From the NCBI RefSeq assembly GCF_036013525.1, contig NZ_CP107853.1:3844001-3908000 (forward strand): DNA of 64,000 bases. The letters run 5' to 3'. Numbering within the stretch: the stretch's first letter is position 1; every line of letters starts with the position of its first letter. Under the pieces are notes generated by a model. The model saw only the letters and a program-made list of their open reading frames with translations. It had not been told where the DNA came from and did no database searches. This document shows, in pieces, positions 18,843-29,059 of the stretch. The translations under genes were made by a program, and so were the position numbers. The stretch comes from Nonomuraea sp. NBC_00507. GTDB taxonomy: Bacteria; Actinomycetota; Actinomycetes; Streptosporangiales; Streptosporangiaceae.

Positions 18843-19149
18843 CCAGGATCGGTCCCCAAAGGCAGGCGAATCCCTCTGATCTCAACTCCGTACAGGTCCT
18901 AGTTGGAGCGCCTGGAGTTGCGACCTCGGCGATGTTGCTGGCCTCTGGTCCGCGGCGGGCGATGATGGCGGTCATGATGCGGCCGATCGTCAACATACGG
19001 AGAACGATCAGCGAATATTCGGTAAGGAAGAGACGGGCGAAACGCACATCTACCGGCTGGCCGCATATAAAGGTTTCGAGTGAACACGCCGCCTACATTC
19101 CAGGCGAAATGCTCGGACAGCCGACAAAGCGTTATGGTAGGCCGAAATT
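18843..19149. other. Intergenic region right of the IS5 remnant
   Basis: I see no gene I can support. A short minus-strand frame contains LIVLRMLTIGRIMTAII, which is hydrophobic, but nothing identifies it. Confidence 0.3.
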
Positions 19150-19550
19150 GCACATGAGATCACGAGATCTCTTTTGCTCGCAACAGTGCTCGGGGGTGGA
19201 GTCGCATGGGGAACGATCGAGTCGGCGACGACCGCGTACGGCAAACCATGCCCGCCCTATCCGCCTACCCACCACAAGAGCAGGCGACCCAGTTCCAGCA
19301 CAAGGACCCGGACACGGAGCAGACGCCGAGGCGGCAGCAGAGGAACGGCTCAGGGGAAGACGTCCACATCCGCCTTCGGCACGACGCTGACGAACACGAG
19401 CACGGCGTCCACAGGTCGTATGTGAAGCGGCCGCCGATAAACGGGGTCCCCACGGAGACCGCGACCGCGACAAGTGCGGGCCTGCTGCTCGCCGGAACCG
19501 CGGGCACAGCGATGGCCACGCGGCGTAGCGAAACCACCGGTGCGAAGTAG
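19150..19550 (+). pseudogene. Possible frameshifted small exported protein
   Basis: One frame gives a signal-like segment (SLLLATVLGGGVAWGTIESA followed by TTAYGKPCPPYPP). Another frame from about 19260 gives QEQATQFQHKDPDTEQTP and ends in ATSAGLLLAGTAGTAMATRR plus a short tail, a C-terminal hydrophobic anchor followed by arginines. Together they look like one exported, C-terminally anchored small protein broken by a frameshift; separately neither frame is convincing. It stops 14 bases before the DUF4012 gene, so it may have been its operon partner. Confidence 0.35.
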
Positions 19551-19564
19551 GAGCTGATCTACCA

Positions 19565-21364
19565 GTGAGAAATAGGAAGCGTCGCCTCGTCGTCATGGGC
19601 CTGCTCTGCCCTGCGGCAGGCCTCACGCTGGCCGTGGGTTGGACGGCGTACCTTGGCTTGAGCGTGCGGGGTCACCTTGAGGCGGCCGAGGACGCACTGG
19701 AGCGGCTACGCGCGAGCGACCGGGCAGGGGCATCCGGGGCGATCGCCGACGCGCAGCGCCATGCCGAAGAGGCACGCCGGATCACCAGCGGTCAGGACTG
19801 GTCGTGGATCGCTCGCATCCCACCGATGGAAGAAGGCGCGGCGACTGTCCGCGGGCTCGCCGTCGCCGCCGCTGATCTGACCGGCGTGCTGACGGACGTC
19901 CACCGTGTCGCGACAAAGCTGATCTCGGTGAATGGGCTTTCCCTCGACAACGTAGAAACGCTGCCGGCCAGCCTTGAAACGGCGACGCCGGTGCTGCGCG
20001 ACGCCGCCGGCCGCATCGAGCAGATCCGGTCCGGCCTCGCCACCACCCCGGCCGACACCGGCCTGGACACGCTGAACCGGGCCCGCGCCACGGCGCTGAG
20101 CGAACTGGACAAACTACGAGGCTGGCTGGAGGTGGCCAACGACCCCATGGTGCGCAATACTGCCGCCCTGCTGCCAGAGATGCTGGGCTATCACGGGCCG
20201 CGCCGCTACTTCCTGGCGTTCCAGACCAACGCCGAGGCACGGGGAACCGGGGGGCTGGTCGGCGCGTTCGGCATCCTGAAAGCCGACCGTGGCCATCTCA
20301 ACATCGAGCGGCTTTCTTCCAACAACGATCTGGAGTCGGGTTCCGTTCAGGTCACCCACTATGGTCGCGCATTCCGTGAGCGTTACGGTCGCAGTCCGAT
20401 GGCGCTGCTGTCCAATTCCAATCTTTCCCCGCATTTCCCGTACGCCGCAAAGACTTGGGCAGCGCTGTGGAAACATCAGACCGGCGAGCGACTGGACGGC
20501 GCGATCGCGACCGATCCGGTCGCCCTCTCCTACCTGCTGAAGGTGATCGGACCCGTCACACTCGTCAACGGTGAGAAAGTGACCGCAGAGAACGTGGTCG
20601 ACCTCACCGAGCGGGAAGCATACGCGCGGTACCAGAATCCCCTCGAGCGCAAGAGATTCCTCGTCACGATCGCCAGTGCCGTCAGCAAGGCGATCACCAA
20701 CTCCCACCCGGACCCTCTGGCCCTAGTATCCGCTCTGTCCAAGATGGTGGAGGAGCGGAGAATGCAGATCTGGAGCCACAAGGGCTCTGAGCAGCGACGC
20801 TTGGCGGCGACCCCGCTCGGCGGCGTACTCCCCCAGAAACCGGGGCCGTTCGCCGGGCTTATGATCATCAATTCGGCCGGCACCAAGCTCGACTACTACC
20901 TGGATCGCTCGCTCGACTACGTGCTGGGTCCATGCCGTGGCGACGGGCAGCGTGCCACCAAGGTTCGGATCCGGCTCACCAACAACGTGCCGCCGCAGAC
21001 CCTGCCCGCATACGTCACCGCCCGGCTCGACGTCCCCGACGATCAACGTGCTGGGAAGCCCAATGGGTCCAACCTGCTATGGGTGTCGTTCTATACCGGG
21101 GTCGGCGCAAAGCTGGATGCCATGCGAATCGACGGCAAACCGGCTCGAATCATCAGGCAGACCGAACGGTCCCACCCTGTATACAACAACCTGCTGGAGT
21201 TCGCTCCTAGGCAGTCGAGGACGCTGGAGTTTGACCTGCTCGAACCCTATTCGGCGGCGCCACCGGAGGTTCCCGTGCAACCGCTGGTCCGTCCCCAGCA
21301 CACCCGCATCACGGAGGACCGCACGGGCTGCCCGGCGCAACCATCCAAAGGGGACGTGCAATGA
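19565..21364 (+). CDS. DUF4012 domain protein, membrane-anchored
   Basis: This 599-residue protein has an N-terminal membrane anchor (RRLVVMGLLCPAAGLTLAVG). A helical stalk region follows (about 35-170), then the DUF4012 region with YFLAFQTNAEARGTGGLVGA near residue 220, LERLSSNND-like text and FPYAAKTWAALWKHQTGERL. The domain recurs in actinobacterial and bacterial surface-polysaccharide loci, but its biochemical role is not established. The GTG start has AGGAG about 11 bases upstream. It lies between mobile-element remnants in the polysaccharide region, most of it outside the cell by topology. Confidence 0.82.
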   Translation: MRNRKRRLVVMGLLCPAAGLTLAVGWTAYLGLSVRGHLEAAEDALERLRASDRAGASGAIADAQRHAEEARRITSGQDWSWIARIPPMEEGAATVRGLAVAAADLTGVLTDVHRVATKLISVNGLSLDNVETLPASLETATPVLRDAAGRIEQIRSGLATTPADTGLDTLNRARATALSELDKLRGWLEVANDPMVRNTAALLPEMLGYHGPRRYFLAFQTNAEARGTGGLVGAFGILKADRGHLNIERLSSNNDLESGSVQVTHYGRAFRERYGRSPMALLSNSNLSPHFPYAAKTWAALWKHQTGERLDGAIATDPVALSYLLKVIGPVTLVNGEKVTAENVVDLTEREAYARYQNPLERKRFLVTIASAVSKAITNSHPDPLALVSALSKMVEERRMQIWSHKGSEQRRLAATPLGGVLPQKPGPFAGLMIINSAGTKLDYYLDRSLDYVLGPCRGDGQRATKVRIRLTNNVPPQTLPAYVTARLDVPDDQRAGKPNGSNLLWVSFYTGVGAKLDAMRIDGKPARIIRQTERSHPVYNNLLEFAPRQSRTLEFDLLEPYSAAPPEVPVQPLVRPQHTRITEDRTGCPAQPSKGDVQ

Positions 21365-21465
21365 GCTAATTCCATCCTGAAAATCCCAGGTGAAAGGCCT
21401 GACCTGAGTTCGGCTGGACGCGCTCGCCCCGGTCGTGGCGGCAGATCAGAGGGGTTGATCGTCTG

Positions 21466-21876
21466 TCAACGGGTGGTCTGGGTGGTGACCAGGACCATCA
21501 GGGCGCGCAGGATCTTGGTGGCGTCCGCGCCGTGCATACGGACCTTGGTCAGGATGCGCCAGTCTTCAGGTCGGCGAAGCCTGGCTCGACCAGCCCGCGT
21601 TCGCTGTTGATTAGCCGGTTGACCTGCTTGTCGGCCGGGGTCAGGGCCATTGCGGGCTGCTTTGCGGCCGGTGATGACGACCGGGTCGTCAGGGTTGTCC
21701 TCCAGGCCGGCGAAGCCGAGATAGGCGATCACGCCCAGGCCGGCTTCCCGTAACCGTGCGGTGAGTTTGTGGTGGCGGGCGGCGGTGATCTCGCTGGATC
21801 GTCCCGGCCCTTCCACCGAGATCCACACCAGGTTGCTGGCTGTATCCGTGATGGCCAGGTACAACAGCCCGTGCAC
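21466..21876 (-). pseudogene. IS5/HARBI1-like transposase C-terminal remnant
   Basis: The minus strand reads YLAITDTASNLVWISVEGPG, HHKLTARLREAGLGVIAYLG and DDPVVITGRKAARN. After a frameshift it reaches DWRILTKVRMHGADATKILR. These blocks are the DDE superfamily endonuclease end of actinobacterial IS5-like elements (GF.GL...WRIL.K.R). The N-terminal half is absent. Confidence 0.6.
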
Positions 21877-21979
21877 GTAGTGTGTCCCAGCAGACGCGCG
21901 CCGAGTTGCTCAAGCAGCCGGGAGGGGAGGCGCCCGGCCAGTGCCACGCCAGCAACTCCAGCAGCTAGCGCAACAGCAT

Positions 21980-22235
21980 TCCCCGGACTGCACTTCACCG
22001 ATCCCGCGTTCGCACCCTGCTCAATGCGCCCTGACCCTGCTGCCCGCAGTCTTCAGCAACCGCATCCTGCGCCACCACCTCGCGGCCCTGCATGACCTGG
22101 CCCGAGCCATGACCAGCAGCCAAATCAGCTACGACTCGCCGGATTCGCGTCCACGTCATCACCATCTGCATCCCGCACAGCCGCGCCTCCTAAGTCACCT
22201 ACACAAGGATCGCGCCAGGGCCCCGGCGAGGTGAC
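21980..22235 (+). other. Unidentified coding remnant
   Basis: A plus-strand stretch reads LLPAVFSNRILRHHLAALHD, then LARAMTSSQISYD, and in shifted frames pieces like IRVHVITICIPHSRA. It resembles a short helical domain of a transposon-borne protein, but I cannot name the family. No start, no ribosome site. Confidence 0.3.
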
Positions 22236-22261
22236 GTTGACGGCCTGCGTGTCCGTTTCAA

Positions 22262-22740
22262 GGAGTGGCAGTCCACACAGACCGACGTGAACGGCAACAC
22301 CAACGAGATCACCCGGTTCCAGCCCTTGCTCCAGCACCTCGATCTCCACGATTGCGTGATCACCGCCAACGCCCTGCACGCGCAGCGCGATCATGCCACC
22401 TTCCTAGTCGAGCAGAAGAGGGCGCATTACGTGCTCATCGTCAAGAAGAACCAGCCCACCCTGTACGCCCAGGTCAAGCGGCTGCTGTGGAAAACAGATC
22501 CCGATCCAGCGCCGTGAGCGTGACCGTGGGGCACGGCGGGAGGAACGCCGCACTCTCAAGGTCGTCACCGTCAAGGCGGGACTGCTATTCCCGCACGCCA
22601 GCCAGGCGATGCAGATCAAACGGCATGTCAGGAACAGCAAGACAGGCAAGTGGCGGACCGTCACTGTCTACGCGATCATCAGCCTGCCCGCCTGGCAGGC
22701 CGGCCCAATCCTCCAGCGAGCTCGCTTCTGCGCTCCGCCT
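22262..22740 (+). pseudogene. ISAs1-family transposase remnant
   Basis: The sequence reads NTNEITRFQPLLQHLDLHDC, VITANALHAQRDHATFLVEQ and HYVLIVKKNQPTLYAQVKRL. After a frameshift it continues RTLKVVTVKAGLLFPHASQA and MQIKRHVRNSKTGKWRTVTV. This is the middle of ISAs1 (H-repeat) transposases. Both ends are missing, and a second remnant of the same family lies at 29.1-29.8 kb on the other strand. Confidence 0.75.
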
Positions 22741-23483
22741 CCCGCGCCTACCCGGCCGCCATCGATTCCCTCGCCCGAGACACCTAACTCCGACCATCAC
22801 TCTGCGTTTACACCGCAGCCGCCACCCTCAGCCACACCCACCTCAACGTGCAGTCTCTCATGACGCAACAGACAAGTTGGAAGAGCAGCGATTCGATAGC
22901 CAAATACCAGACATCCGGCGCGCCATGTAGGTCTCAGCGGATCCGTGTCGTACTCTTCCCCTTAACCATGCCAGAGTGGGCAGCGGTAATGAGCGACTGG
23001 AAAGTTGAGCAAGTCTCGGACTTAACCTTAGGACTTGCCAATATTGCCCCATGGTTGGCTATATCAGCTATCACATTAATCCACAGACGACAATGGAGAT
23101 CGCCTTGACGGCGGCAACAGACGATCGCGGAGCCGATTCAATGCAGTTATCAACATTCAGCCACTCGCGTTTTCCGACTGGCAAGCCGAAAGAATGTTTT
23201 GCTCAGTATGCCGACAGCAAGGCACTCATTCTTTCCTTTGGTGATTTTACTTCTGGCCTCGCATGACGAGGAGAATTGCCTTTAAGGCTGGGTAAATGCA
23301 CCCCTACGAGATCGTTGACACGGGAGCTATCCGCTAGGCGGTCGCCCATAATAACCTTCCCTTTCCCTTGGGTGACAGATTCTAGTGCCACGTCATTATC
23401 ATATATGGCGCTGACGTCAAGTGCTTTTACGTCGAGAACTGGGATCAATCGGCGCTAGTTCCAAAATACTAGAAGGAGATTCG
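22741..23483. other. Intergenic region left of the FkbM gene
   Basis: No gene can be assigned. A minus-strand frame at 23203-23448 (MIPVLDVKALDVSAIYDNDV and GKVIMGDRLADSSRVNDLVG) has protein-like composition and may be the end of a lost polysaccharide gene, but it has no recognisable family or ribosome site. Confidence 0.35.
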
Positions 23484-24392
23484 ATGGAAACCAAGATACA
23501 GTGCGCTCGCAGAGTGATCGATATGACACTGACGCATCCGAATAATCGGGGCCGACGAGCAAAGGCTATTAGTAGAATGGTTCTATGGCAGCTATGGAAA
23601 CGCCTGATTGGACGCCCTTTTAATATAAGAGTATTCCGCGATATGACTTTTCGGGCACACCCGGACAGCACGGAAGTGGGACGTTTTGTTTACTTTGGAT
23701 CCTTGTACGAGTACGAAGAGATGTGCTTTATGGAACGCTATTTGCGTCCCGGCGACGGCTTTATTGATGGCGGTGCTCACGAGGGATCGTTCACGCTCCT
23801 AGCCAGCAAATTGGTGGGCTCCACGGGACGAGTTGATGCGTTTGAGCCCTGTCCCAACTTCGTAGAGAGGCTGCGGGCGAACGTTCGATCCAATCACTTG
23901 ACCAATGTCGTTGTACATGCTGAAGGAATCAGCGCAGAACCCGGCGTGCTGCCGTTTGTTATCAATGGATACGGTTCTCACTTGGTAACTAAAGGTTATG
24001 AAGCGAAGACTAGCAATGAAAGGGTGATTGACGTTCGCGTGGTTCGCCTTGCCGATGCCCTTCCCGATCGTCCTTGGGCATTGGGTAAGCTCGATATCGA
24101 AGGTGCAGAAATGAATGCGCTGATCGGTGCCGAGCAGCTTGTCGCGGGAGCTGATCCACCAGTCTGGATTATCGAGCTGATCGACGAGTGCCAAGAACGA
24201 TTTGGCCTCTCCGTCGTACAGTTCCGGGAATGGCTTAATGATCACGGCTTTGACATACTCTTCTACGAGCCTGACTTCAATCTCCTACTTCCTGCGCCAA
24301 ATCCACTTCCGTACCCAAGATATAATGTATTGGCTGTTTCACGGAAACACCGCACAGAAGTCGAGGCGCGACTCCTTGAAAAAGGAACGTAA
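23484..24392 (+). CDS. FkbM-family SAM-dependent methyltransferase
   Basis: This 302-residue enzyme starts METKIQCARR with AGAAGGAG six bases upstream. The SAM-binding motif I is FIDGGAHEGSFTLLASKL at about residues 95-112, followed by VDAFEPCPNFVERL (motif II with the ribose-binding acidic residue). LGKLDIEGAEMNALIGAEQL is the FkbM signature (DIEG.E). These enzymes methylate hydroxyls, often on sugars of exported glycans or on polyketides. Codon use is less GC-rich than in the right-hand genes. A second, distinct FkbM gene lies at 27.6 kb, so the glycan may have carried two methylations. Confidence 0.88.
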   Translation: METKIQCARRVIDMTLTHPNNRGRRAKAISRMVLWQLWKRLIGRPFNIRVFRDMTFRAHPDSTEVGRFVYFGSLYEYEEMCFMERYLRPGDGFIDGGAHEGSFTLLASKLVGSTGRVDAFEPCPNFVERLRANVRSNHLTNVVVHAEGISAEPGVLPFVINGYGSHLVTKGYEAKTSNERVIDVRVVRLADALPDRPWALGKLDIEGAEMNALIGAEQLVAGADPPVWIIELIDECQERFGLSVVQFREWLNDHGFDILFYEPDFNLLLPAPNPLPYPRYNVLAVSRKHRTEVEARLLEKGT

Positions 24393-24639
24393 CAGCCGTA
24401 CGGATTAGGCGTGTGGTATTGCCGTGCCGACCGCCAGCTCGGGGAAGTGATACACACACTCATAGCTACCCGGCTTGCTGGCACTACATTCGGCAGCGGC
24501 GGCTCCGCGGGTCGGGCACCATATCCAGCACCTCGGCCAGAGCGGGCAGATCGCGCAGGTCCCGTTGGCAACTCGGCGTCGGCGACGTGTTCCAGGTGGT
24601 GGCAGAGCACATCGATCGGGGATGATGGCACGCGAACGC

Positions 24640-25205
24640 GGCCCCTGTTCTTGATCGACTGGCTTAGACAACCGACGATCGTCGGGCGAATCCGCGTTCG
24701 CCGAGACAGCACAGGGCTCGCAGGAGCCGGTTGTAGGTGCGGTTGTCCGGGCTGAGTACCTGGTTTCCGTCGGGTTGTTTGATCGGCGTGTGGATGCCGA
24801 TTCCGGCGCCCTCGTATCCGCTGTCGGCGAGGGTGGGCAGGCCGGCTGCGGCGGCGGCGTACAGCGCGCCGAGCACGTGCGGGCGGCGGACAGGTCGTGG
24901 ACAGAGCCGGGCTCGACCTCGGCGATCCACAACGGCAGCCCGTCGGGCGCCGACAGCGCTTGGAGATTGCCGGCGTGCTGGTGGGCCTTGCCGGAGTACC
25001 ACGCGTCGATGGACTCGCCCTTGACACTGACGGTCTGCTCGGCGCAGCGATCGATCGGGACCAGGGTGCCGTCCAGGATCACGTACGCCAGCCCTTCGGC
25101 GTGGGCGCGGTCGAAGCTTCGTGTGGATCAGGTGCTTGAGCTGCGAGAACTTCGACTCCCTCATGGATGTAGCAGTAGGCGGTGGCCCGGGAGACGCGGT
25201 GATCG
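24640..25205 (-). pseudogene. IS5-family (DDE_Tnp_4-type) transposase remnant
   Basis: Minus-strand blocks in alternating frames read GHDHRVSRATAYCYIHEGVE, ILDGTLVPIDRCAEQTVSVK, ESIDAWYSGKAHQHAGNLQA and PDGLPLWIAEVEPGSVHDLS. Further on come LPTLADSGYEGAGIGIHTPI and NRTYNRLLRALCCLGERGFA. The order is that of actinobacterial IS5-like transposases, with the D...D...E region present but frameshifted. The N-terminus is cut where a plus-strand copy of a related element begins. Confidence 0.75.
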
Positions 25206-25214
25206 TGGCCAGGC

Positions 25215-25452
25215 TTGGGGATGCGTGCAACGCTGAACTACCTCGCCGGGGTGCTGCGCCGGTACCGCAAGACGATCCGATCCCCCTGGCGGCATCATCT
25301 GGACGTCGGGGTCGCGACCCGGCAAGACGAACGACCTGACCGCGGCCCGGATCTGGGGCATCCAACGCGAGCTGGGGCAGGCCGGCATCCTCACCCTCGC
25401 CGACAAGGGCTATCAGGGAGCTGAAGGACCACTCATCACCCCGTACAAGGGC
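25215..25452 (+). pseudogene. IS5-family transposase remnant, left part (split by IS1182)
   Basis: The plus strand reads MRATLNYLAGVLRRYRKTIR, then GKTNDLTAARIWGIQRELGQ, AGILTLADKGYQGAEGPLIT and PYKG. The N-terminal piece is fused directly to the middle of the DDE domain, so an internal deletion removed about 100 residues. The text continues at 27312 beyond the IS1182 element, sharing the six-base duplication AAGGGC. Confidence 0.75.
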
Positions 25453-27311
25453 GACCCTGATGGCTAACTCGAGCTCAGGCGGTGAGAGCCTGGATCGAGG
25501 CGGGCGAGGTGGCTGGTACGGGTGCGGTTGAGAGGGTGGCCGTTCCACCAGGCATCGAGTCGGGTGAGGTTGAGGGCGGTGGCTGCGATGGCGTGTTCGA
25601 GGTGGACCTTGCGGAGTCCGCGGTAGCGGGCTCGGCGGATGCCGGTGATGGCGACGGCTTGCCGGATGGTGCCTTCCACCCCGGCTCGGATTTTGTACTT
25701 GTGCTGCCAGTCTTGGCTGATCTGCTGGGTGCGCGCGGCGTCGAGGGCCTGTTGCTGGGTTTGGGTGTGGCGCAGGGTGATCTGGCGGCGGCCGCTGTTA
25801 CTGCTGGTGCATGCGGTCCTGGCAGGGCAGGGCGTGCAGGTCTTGGCGGAGAATCTGACCACGATGGTGTCCAGGCCGCGTTGGATGGTGGGGGTCCAGG
25901 AGATGCTGGTTTGTCCTTGGGGGCAGGTGGCCTGCTTGGCGGTCCAGTCGATGGTGAATGCCGCCCTGTCGTAGCCGGTGGCTGCGCGGGCCTGGGGCGA
26001 GGAGTCGAACCGCACCGGTGCGACCAGGGCCAGCCCGTAGAGGTCACGGGCTGCGACGATCAGTTCGGCCGAGGCGTATCCGGAATCCACATAGTGCTCG
26101 GCCGGGAGCAGATTCCGCCGCTGGAGTCCCTGATGGATCGAGGCCGTCATGGCCATGTCCGCGACGGTCGCGTCGGTCGTCGCCACGTTCGTGATCAGAT
26201 TCGGCGGTGCGCTCGCCGTGCCGTCCCCGCTGGTGCCGCAGGTTTCGCTGATATGGACTTTGTAGCCGTTCCAGAACACGTCGGTCTTGGCCGACCAGCG
26301 GGTGTCTGGATCATAAGGGAGAGGCCAGCCGGTGTCTGCCGGGCGGCAGCCCCGCTCCGCCGTCGCGCAGGGGCCGCCGCCGTTCGACCACCTCCCGTCC
26401 GCGGGCATCGACGGTCCGGACGAAGTTCTGGATCAGCATCACCCGCAGGGTCTGCACCGCTGGCAAGTTCCCGCAGCCAGGAAGGGGAGAACGGCGCGTA
26501 GACCGCCGCGCAGAGCGCATATCCGTCAGCGCCGTAAGCACGCGCGAGTTGCTCCTGCTTGGTCTTGGAGGCCGGCAGCCGCCAGGAGTCGATTCGTGCC
26601 CGATACCGGTCCGCCCAGTCCGTCACCTCCAGAACTTGTTCCACCCAGCCGGGCGCGGCAGCCACGAGGGCTTCCAAGGCGGCCCGCACGCATTCGCCGG
26701 CCAGCTCGACCCGGTTCAGGTCCCGCACCACCGAGACCACATGCGTGGCATCGGTGCGCTGCTTGCCGCCCTCTTTCACCAGCCCCTTGTCCTTCAGTGC
26801 CTCCAGCAGCAGGTCCAGGACCCGCTCCTCCAACCCATGCGCGATCACCCGGGACCGGAACTCACTCAACACGCTCGCGTCGAACCCCGAGTCATCCAGC
26901 TCCAGCCCCAGCGCGTACTTCCACGACAAATCCGTCCGGACCGCTTCAGCAGCCCGCCGATCGGTTAAATCCTCCACCCGCTGCAACACCGTGATCAACG
27001 CTAGGCGGCCCGGAGACCAGCCCGGCCGGCCCTCCGTCCCGAACGCGGCTGCGAACTGCTCATCGGCGAACAACTCACCCAGCTCATCCCGCACCCGAAC
27101 CGGCAACGGCACCTCCCGCCGTCCTCGATACATCACCCGGATCGCTTCAGCCACCTGCGGCGACGGCTCCGGCCACGGACACGCCTGCACAGACACCGAA
27201 ACACTCCAACCGCAGCCGGGACGAGGGGAAAACGGCCGCCCTTCATGATCCACACCAACTACCGCCAAGTCACGGACCACACCCACGCGCCGCGAGTTAA
27301 CCATCAGGGTC
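25453..27311 (-). mobile_element. IS1182-family insertion sequence
   Basis: The ends are inverted repeats: GACCCTGATGGCTAACTCG at 25453-25471 and, as complement with one mismatch, at 27293-27311. AAGGGC flanks both sides (25447-25452 and 27312-27317), and removing the element restores an IS5-family reading text. The transposase inside is frameshifted, so the copy is dead although its ends are intact. Confidence 0.88.
25464..27196 (-). pseudogene. IS1182-family transposase, frameshifted
   Basis: The N-terminal frame reads ACPWPEPSPQVAEAIRVMYR, RGRREVPLPVRVRDELGELF and DLSWKYALGLELDDSGFDAS, followed by VLSEFRSRVIAHGLEERVLD. About 26540-26310 the text moves through two frame changes (VQTLRVMLIQNFVRTVDARG, then DPDTRWSAKTDVFWNGYKVH). 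The C-terminal frame has HYVDSGYASAELIVAARDLY, CPARTACTSSNSGRRQITLR and AGVEGTIRQAVAITGIRRAR. All IS1182 landmarks are present in order. Two shifts make it inactive; a GTG near 27196 is the likely original start. Confidence 0.85.
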
Positions 27312-27480
27312 AAGGGCAAGAACAAGCCCGAGTCGCACAAGCAGGCCAACAGGTCACATGCCCGGCTGCGTGGCCCCGGCGAACGCGCGCCTCAAGAGCT
27401 GGAGGATTCTCCGCAAGCTTCGTTGTTGCCCGCTCAAGCCCGGACAACATCGGTCAGGTGAAGTCGCGCAGTCAGGGACG
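27312..27480 (+). pseudogene. IS5-family transposase remnant, right part
   Basis: The text continues from the piece before the IS1182 element: KGKNKPESHKQANRSHARLR, GPGERA, and after a small deletion LKSWRILRKLRCCPLKPGQ. This is the C-terminal end of the IS5-type DDE domain. The region from here to 27574 shows no gene. Confidence 0.7.
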
Positions 27481-27574
27481 GAATAGCGAAAGGCGCGGTG
27501 GCACTCGTTCGAGGACTGGCTCACCCATCCCCCTTCAGCTCCTATACATGAGTCCTAATCGGCACCTTGCTCGC

Positions 27575-28582
27575 TCAGCGATCGGAAATATCCCCGAAGG
27601 GAAGCCATGGGGAGAGCGCCTCCAGGTGCTCTGCCCGGGATACCGCGAGCAGGTTGCTGAGGTAGGGCTTACTAGCGGCGTCCTCTTCGATCACGTCTAT
27701 TACATCTTTAAATTGACACTCGATCAAGCGGCTGTCGAGAAGGTCCACGATGAAGATATGGTAGCCGTGAGCAGCAATCAGTTCGAGCAGCTCATGCGGT
27801 TCGAAGCCGCAATTACTGAGGGCGCTTGGGTTGAACTCAATGAAGATTGTCGGCCGATCTTTCCTGAGCGTAGCGACTGCCCCACGGAGTGCGAAACCGT
27901 CATAGCCTTCTATGTCGATCTTCATGAGATCCACCGGCGGCATGTCATGTGTCTTCAGATAGCTATCTAGATCAGTCATCGGTACTATTGTCGTGCCCGA
28001 GCATTCCTCAGTGTTTTCCGCAGACGCCGAATGCGTGCCGATCTGACGGTTGCTGAGATGCAGGACGAGCTCGCCCTCACGTTCACCAACCGCCTGCATC
28101 TCGGCGAGGACCCTTGCACTCACACCGTTAGTATTTACATTATCCAACAGAAAGTGGTAATTTTCCGGCACGGGCTCGAAAGCTAGGACCCTACTGTCAG
28201 GTGAAGCAGCTGCTGCGATGCAAGTGTAGAGCCCAATATTAGCCCCCACATCTACCACACCGCGGCTTTTCGCTGCAAGTTGACGAAATATGGCAACCTC
28301 GAACTCCTCGTAGTATCCGGCGACGAGAGCGGGCAGGATTGTATTATCCCACGCTGGTCCCCTGATCCGCATACCATGAACTTTGGCCTCTATCGTCGTA
28401 GCCTTCCTCGGCTGACCCATTAGGTACACGGCCCGGTACATGCGATTAATGAACGCGAATTGGCGGGCATGTGTCTTCCCGAGCACACGCCTGACCAGAC
28501 TGGAACGGTGTGCCGCACGGGCGACTTTAATAATCTTAATTGAAAATTCAGTCTTCAGAGAAGACCTTAGACTTTCCGTCAT
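27575..28582 (-). CDS. FkbM-family SAM-dependent methyltransferase
   Basis: This 335-residue protein starts MTESLRSSLKTEFSIKIIKV, with GGAAAAGGTGG just upstream. Motif I is GVVDVGANIGLYTCIAAAAS (about residues 113-132), then VLAFEPVPENYHFLLDNVNT. The FkbM core is DLMKIDIEGYDGFALRGAVA, and IFIEFNPSALSNCGFEPHEL follows. It is only distantly similar to the FkbM gene at 23.5 kb and faces the other way. It probably O-methylates a sugar of the exported glycan. Its divergent neighbour is a broken GT4 gene, so the shared gap of about 100 bases once held two promoters. Confidence 0.88.
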   Translation of the reverse strand: MTESLRSSLKTEFSIKIIKVARAAHRSSLVRRVLGKTHARQFAFINRMYRAVYLMGQPRKATTIEAKVHGMRIRGPAWDNTILPALVAGYYEEFEVAIFRQLAAKSRGVVDVGANIGLYTCIAAAASPDSRVLAFEPVPENYHFLLDNVNTNGVSARVLAEMQAVGEREGELVLHLSNRQIGTHSASAENTEECSGTTIVPMTDLDSYLKTHDMPPVDLMKIDIEGYDGFALRGAVATLRKDRPTIFIEFNPSALSNCGFEPHELLELIAAHGYHIFIVDLLDSRLIECQFKDVIDVIEEDAASKPYLSNLLAVSRAEHLEALSPWLPFGDISDR

Positions 28583-28688
28583 TGTCGCCACCTTTTCCAA
28601 GTTGAGAACAAGATTTGAATCTCTGCGGAGATGTGACACGGCCGCTGCCCGTGCACATCTTCGAACGAGTCAGCCATAGCCTTTCCCC

Positions 28689-29048
28689 ATGATGAGTGAT
28701 GTCACACAATCGAATCGCAGGGAAGAGAGCAACTGTAGAGGGGGGGACTCAGATCCAATAATATGCTTTCTTATTGGACAATTGGGACTCGGTGGTGCAG
28801 AGTTCCATGTATCGCAACTTGCTTTGGGCTTGCGTGCTCATGGCATATACTTGTCCGTGGCAGTCCTGTTCGAGGAAGGCCACGACGCTGGAGAGTTGTG
28901 CACCACCGAAATCCCGGTGGTGCAGCTTAGATTCGGCAGGGGACTCAATTCGTGGGGGAAATGTGGCTGCCTTCCTACGCCTGGTCCGCCACTTGCGCAA
29001 GGTGAAGCCGACCATCATGCATGCACACCTTCCACCAGGCCAAGCGTT
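28689..29048 (+). pseudogene. GT4-family glycosyltransferase, N-terminal fragment
   Basis: The frame opens MMSDVTQSNRREESN and gives ICFLIGQLGLGGAEFHVSQL and ALGLRAHGIYLSVAVLFEEG, a GT4 N-terminal domain close in style to the GT4 at 5.8 kb. A frameshift near 28953 moves the text to NVAAFLRLVRHLRKVKPTIM and HAHLPPGQAF. It then stops at the border of the ISAs1 remnant. The acceptor half is partly kept and the donor-binding C-terminal domain is lost. Confidence 0.75.
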
Positions 29049-29059
29049 CTCACGTTGTG

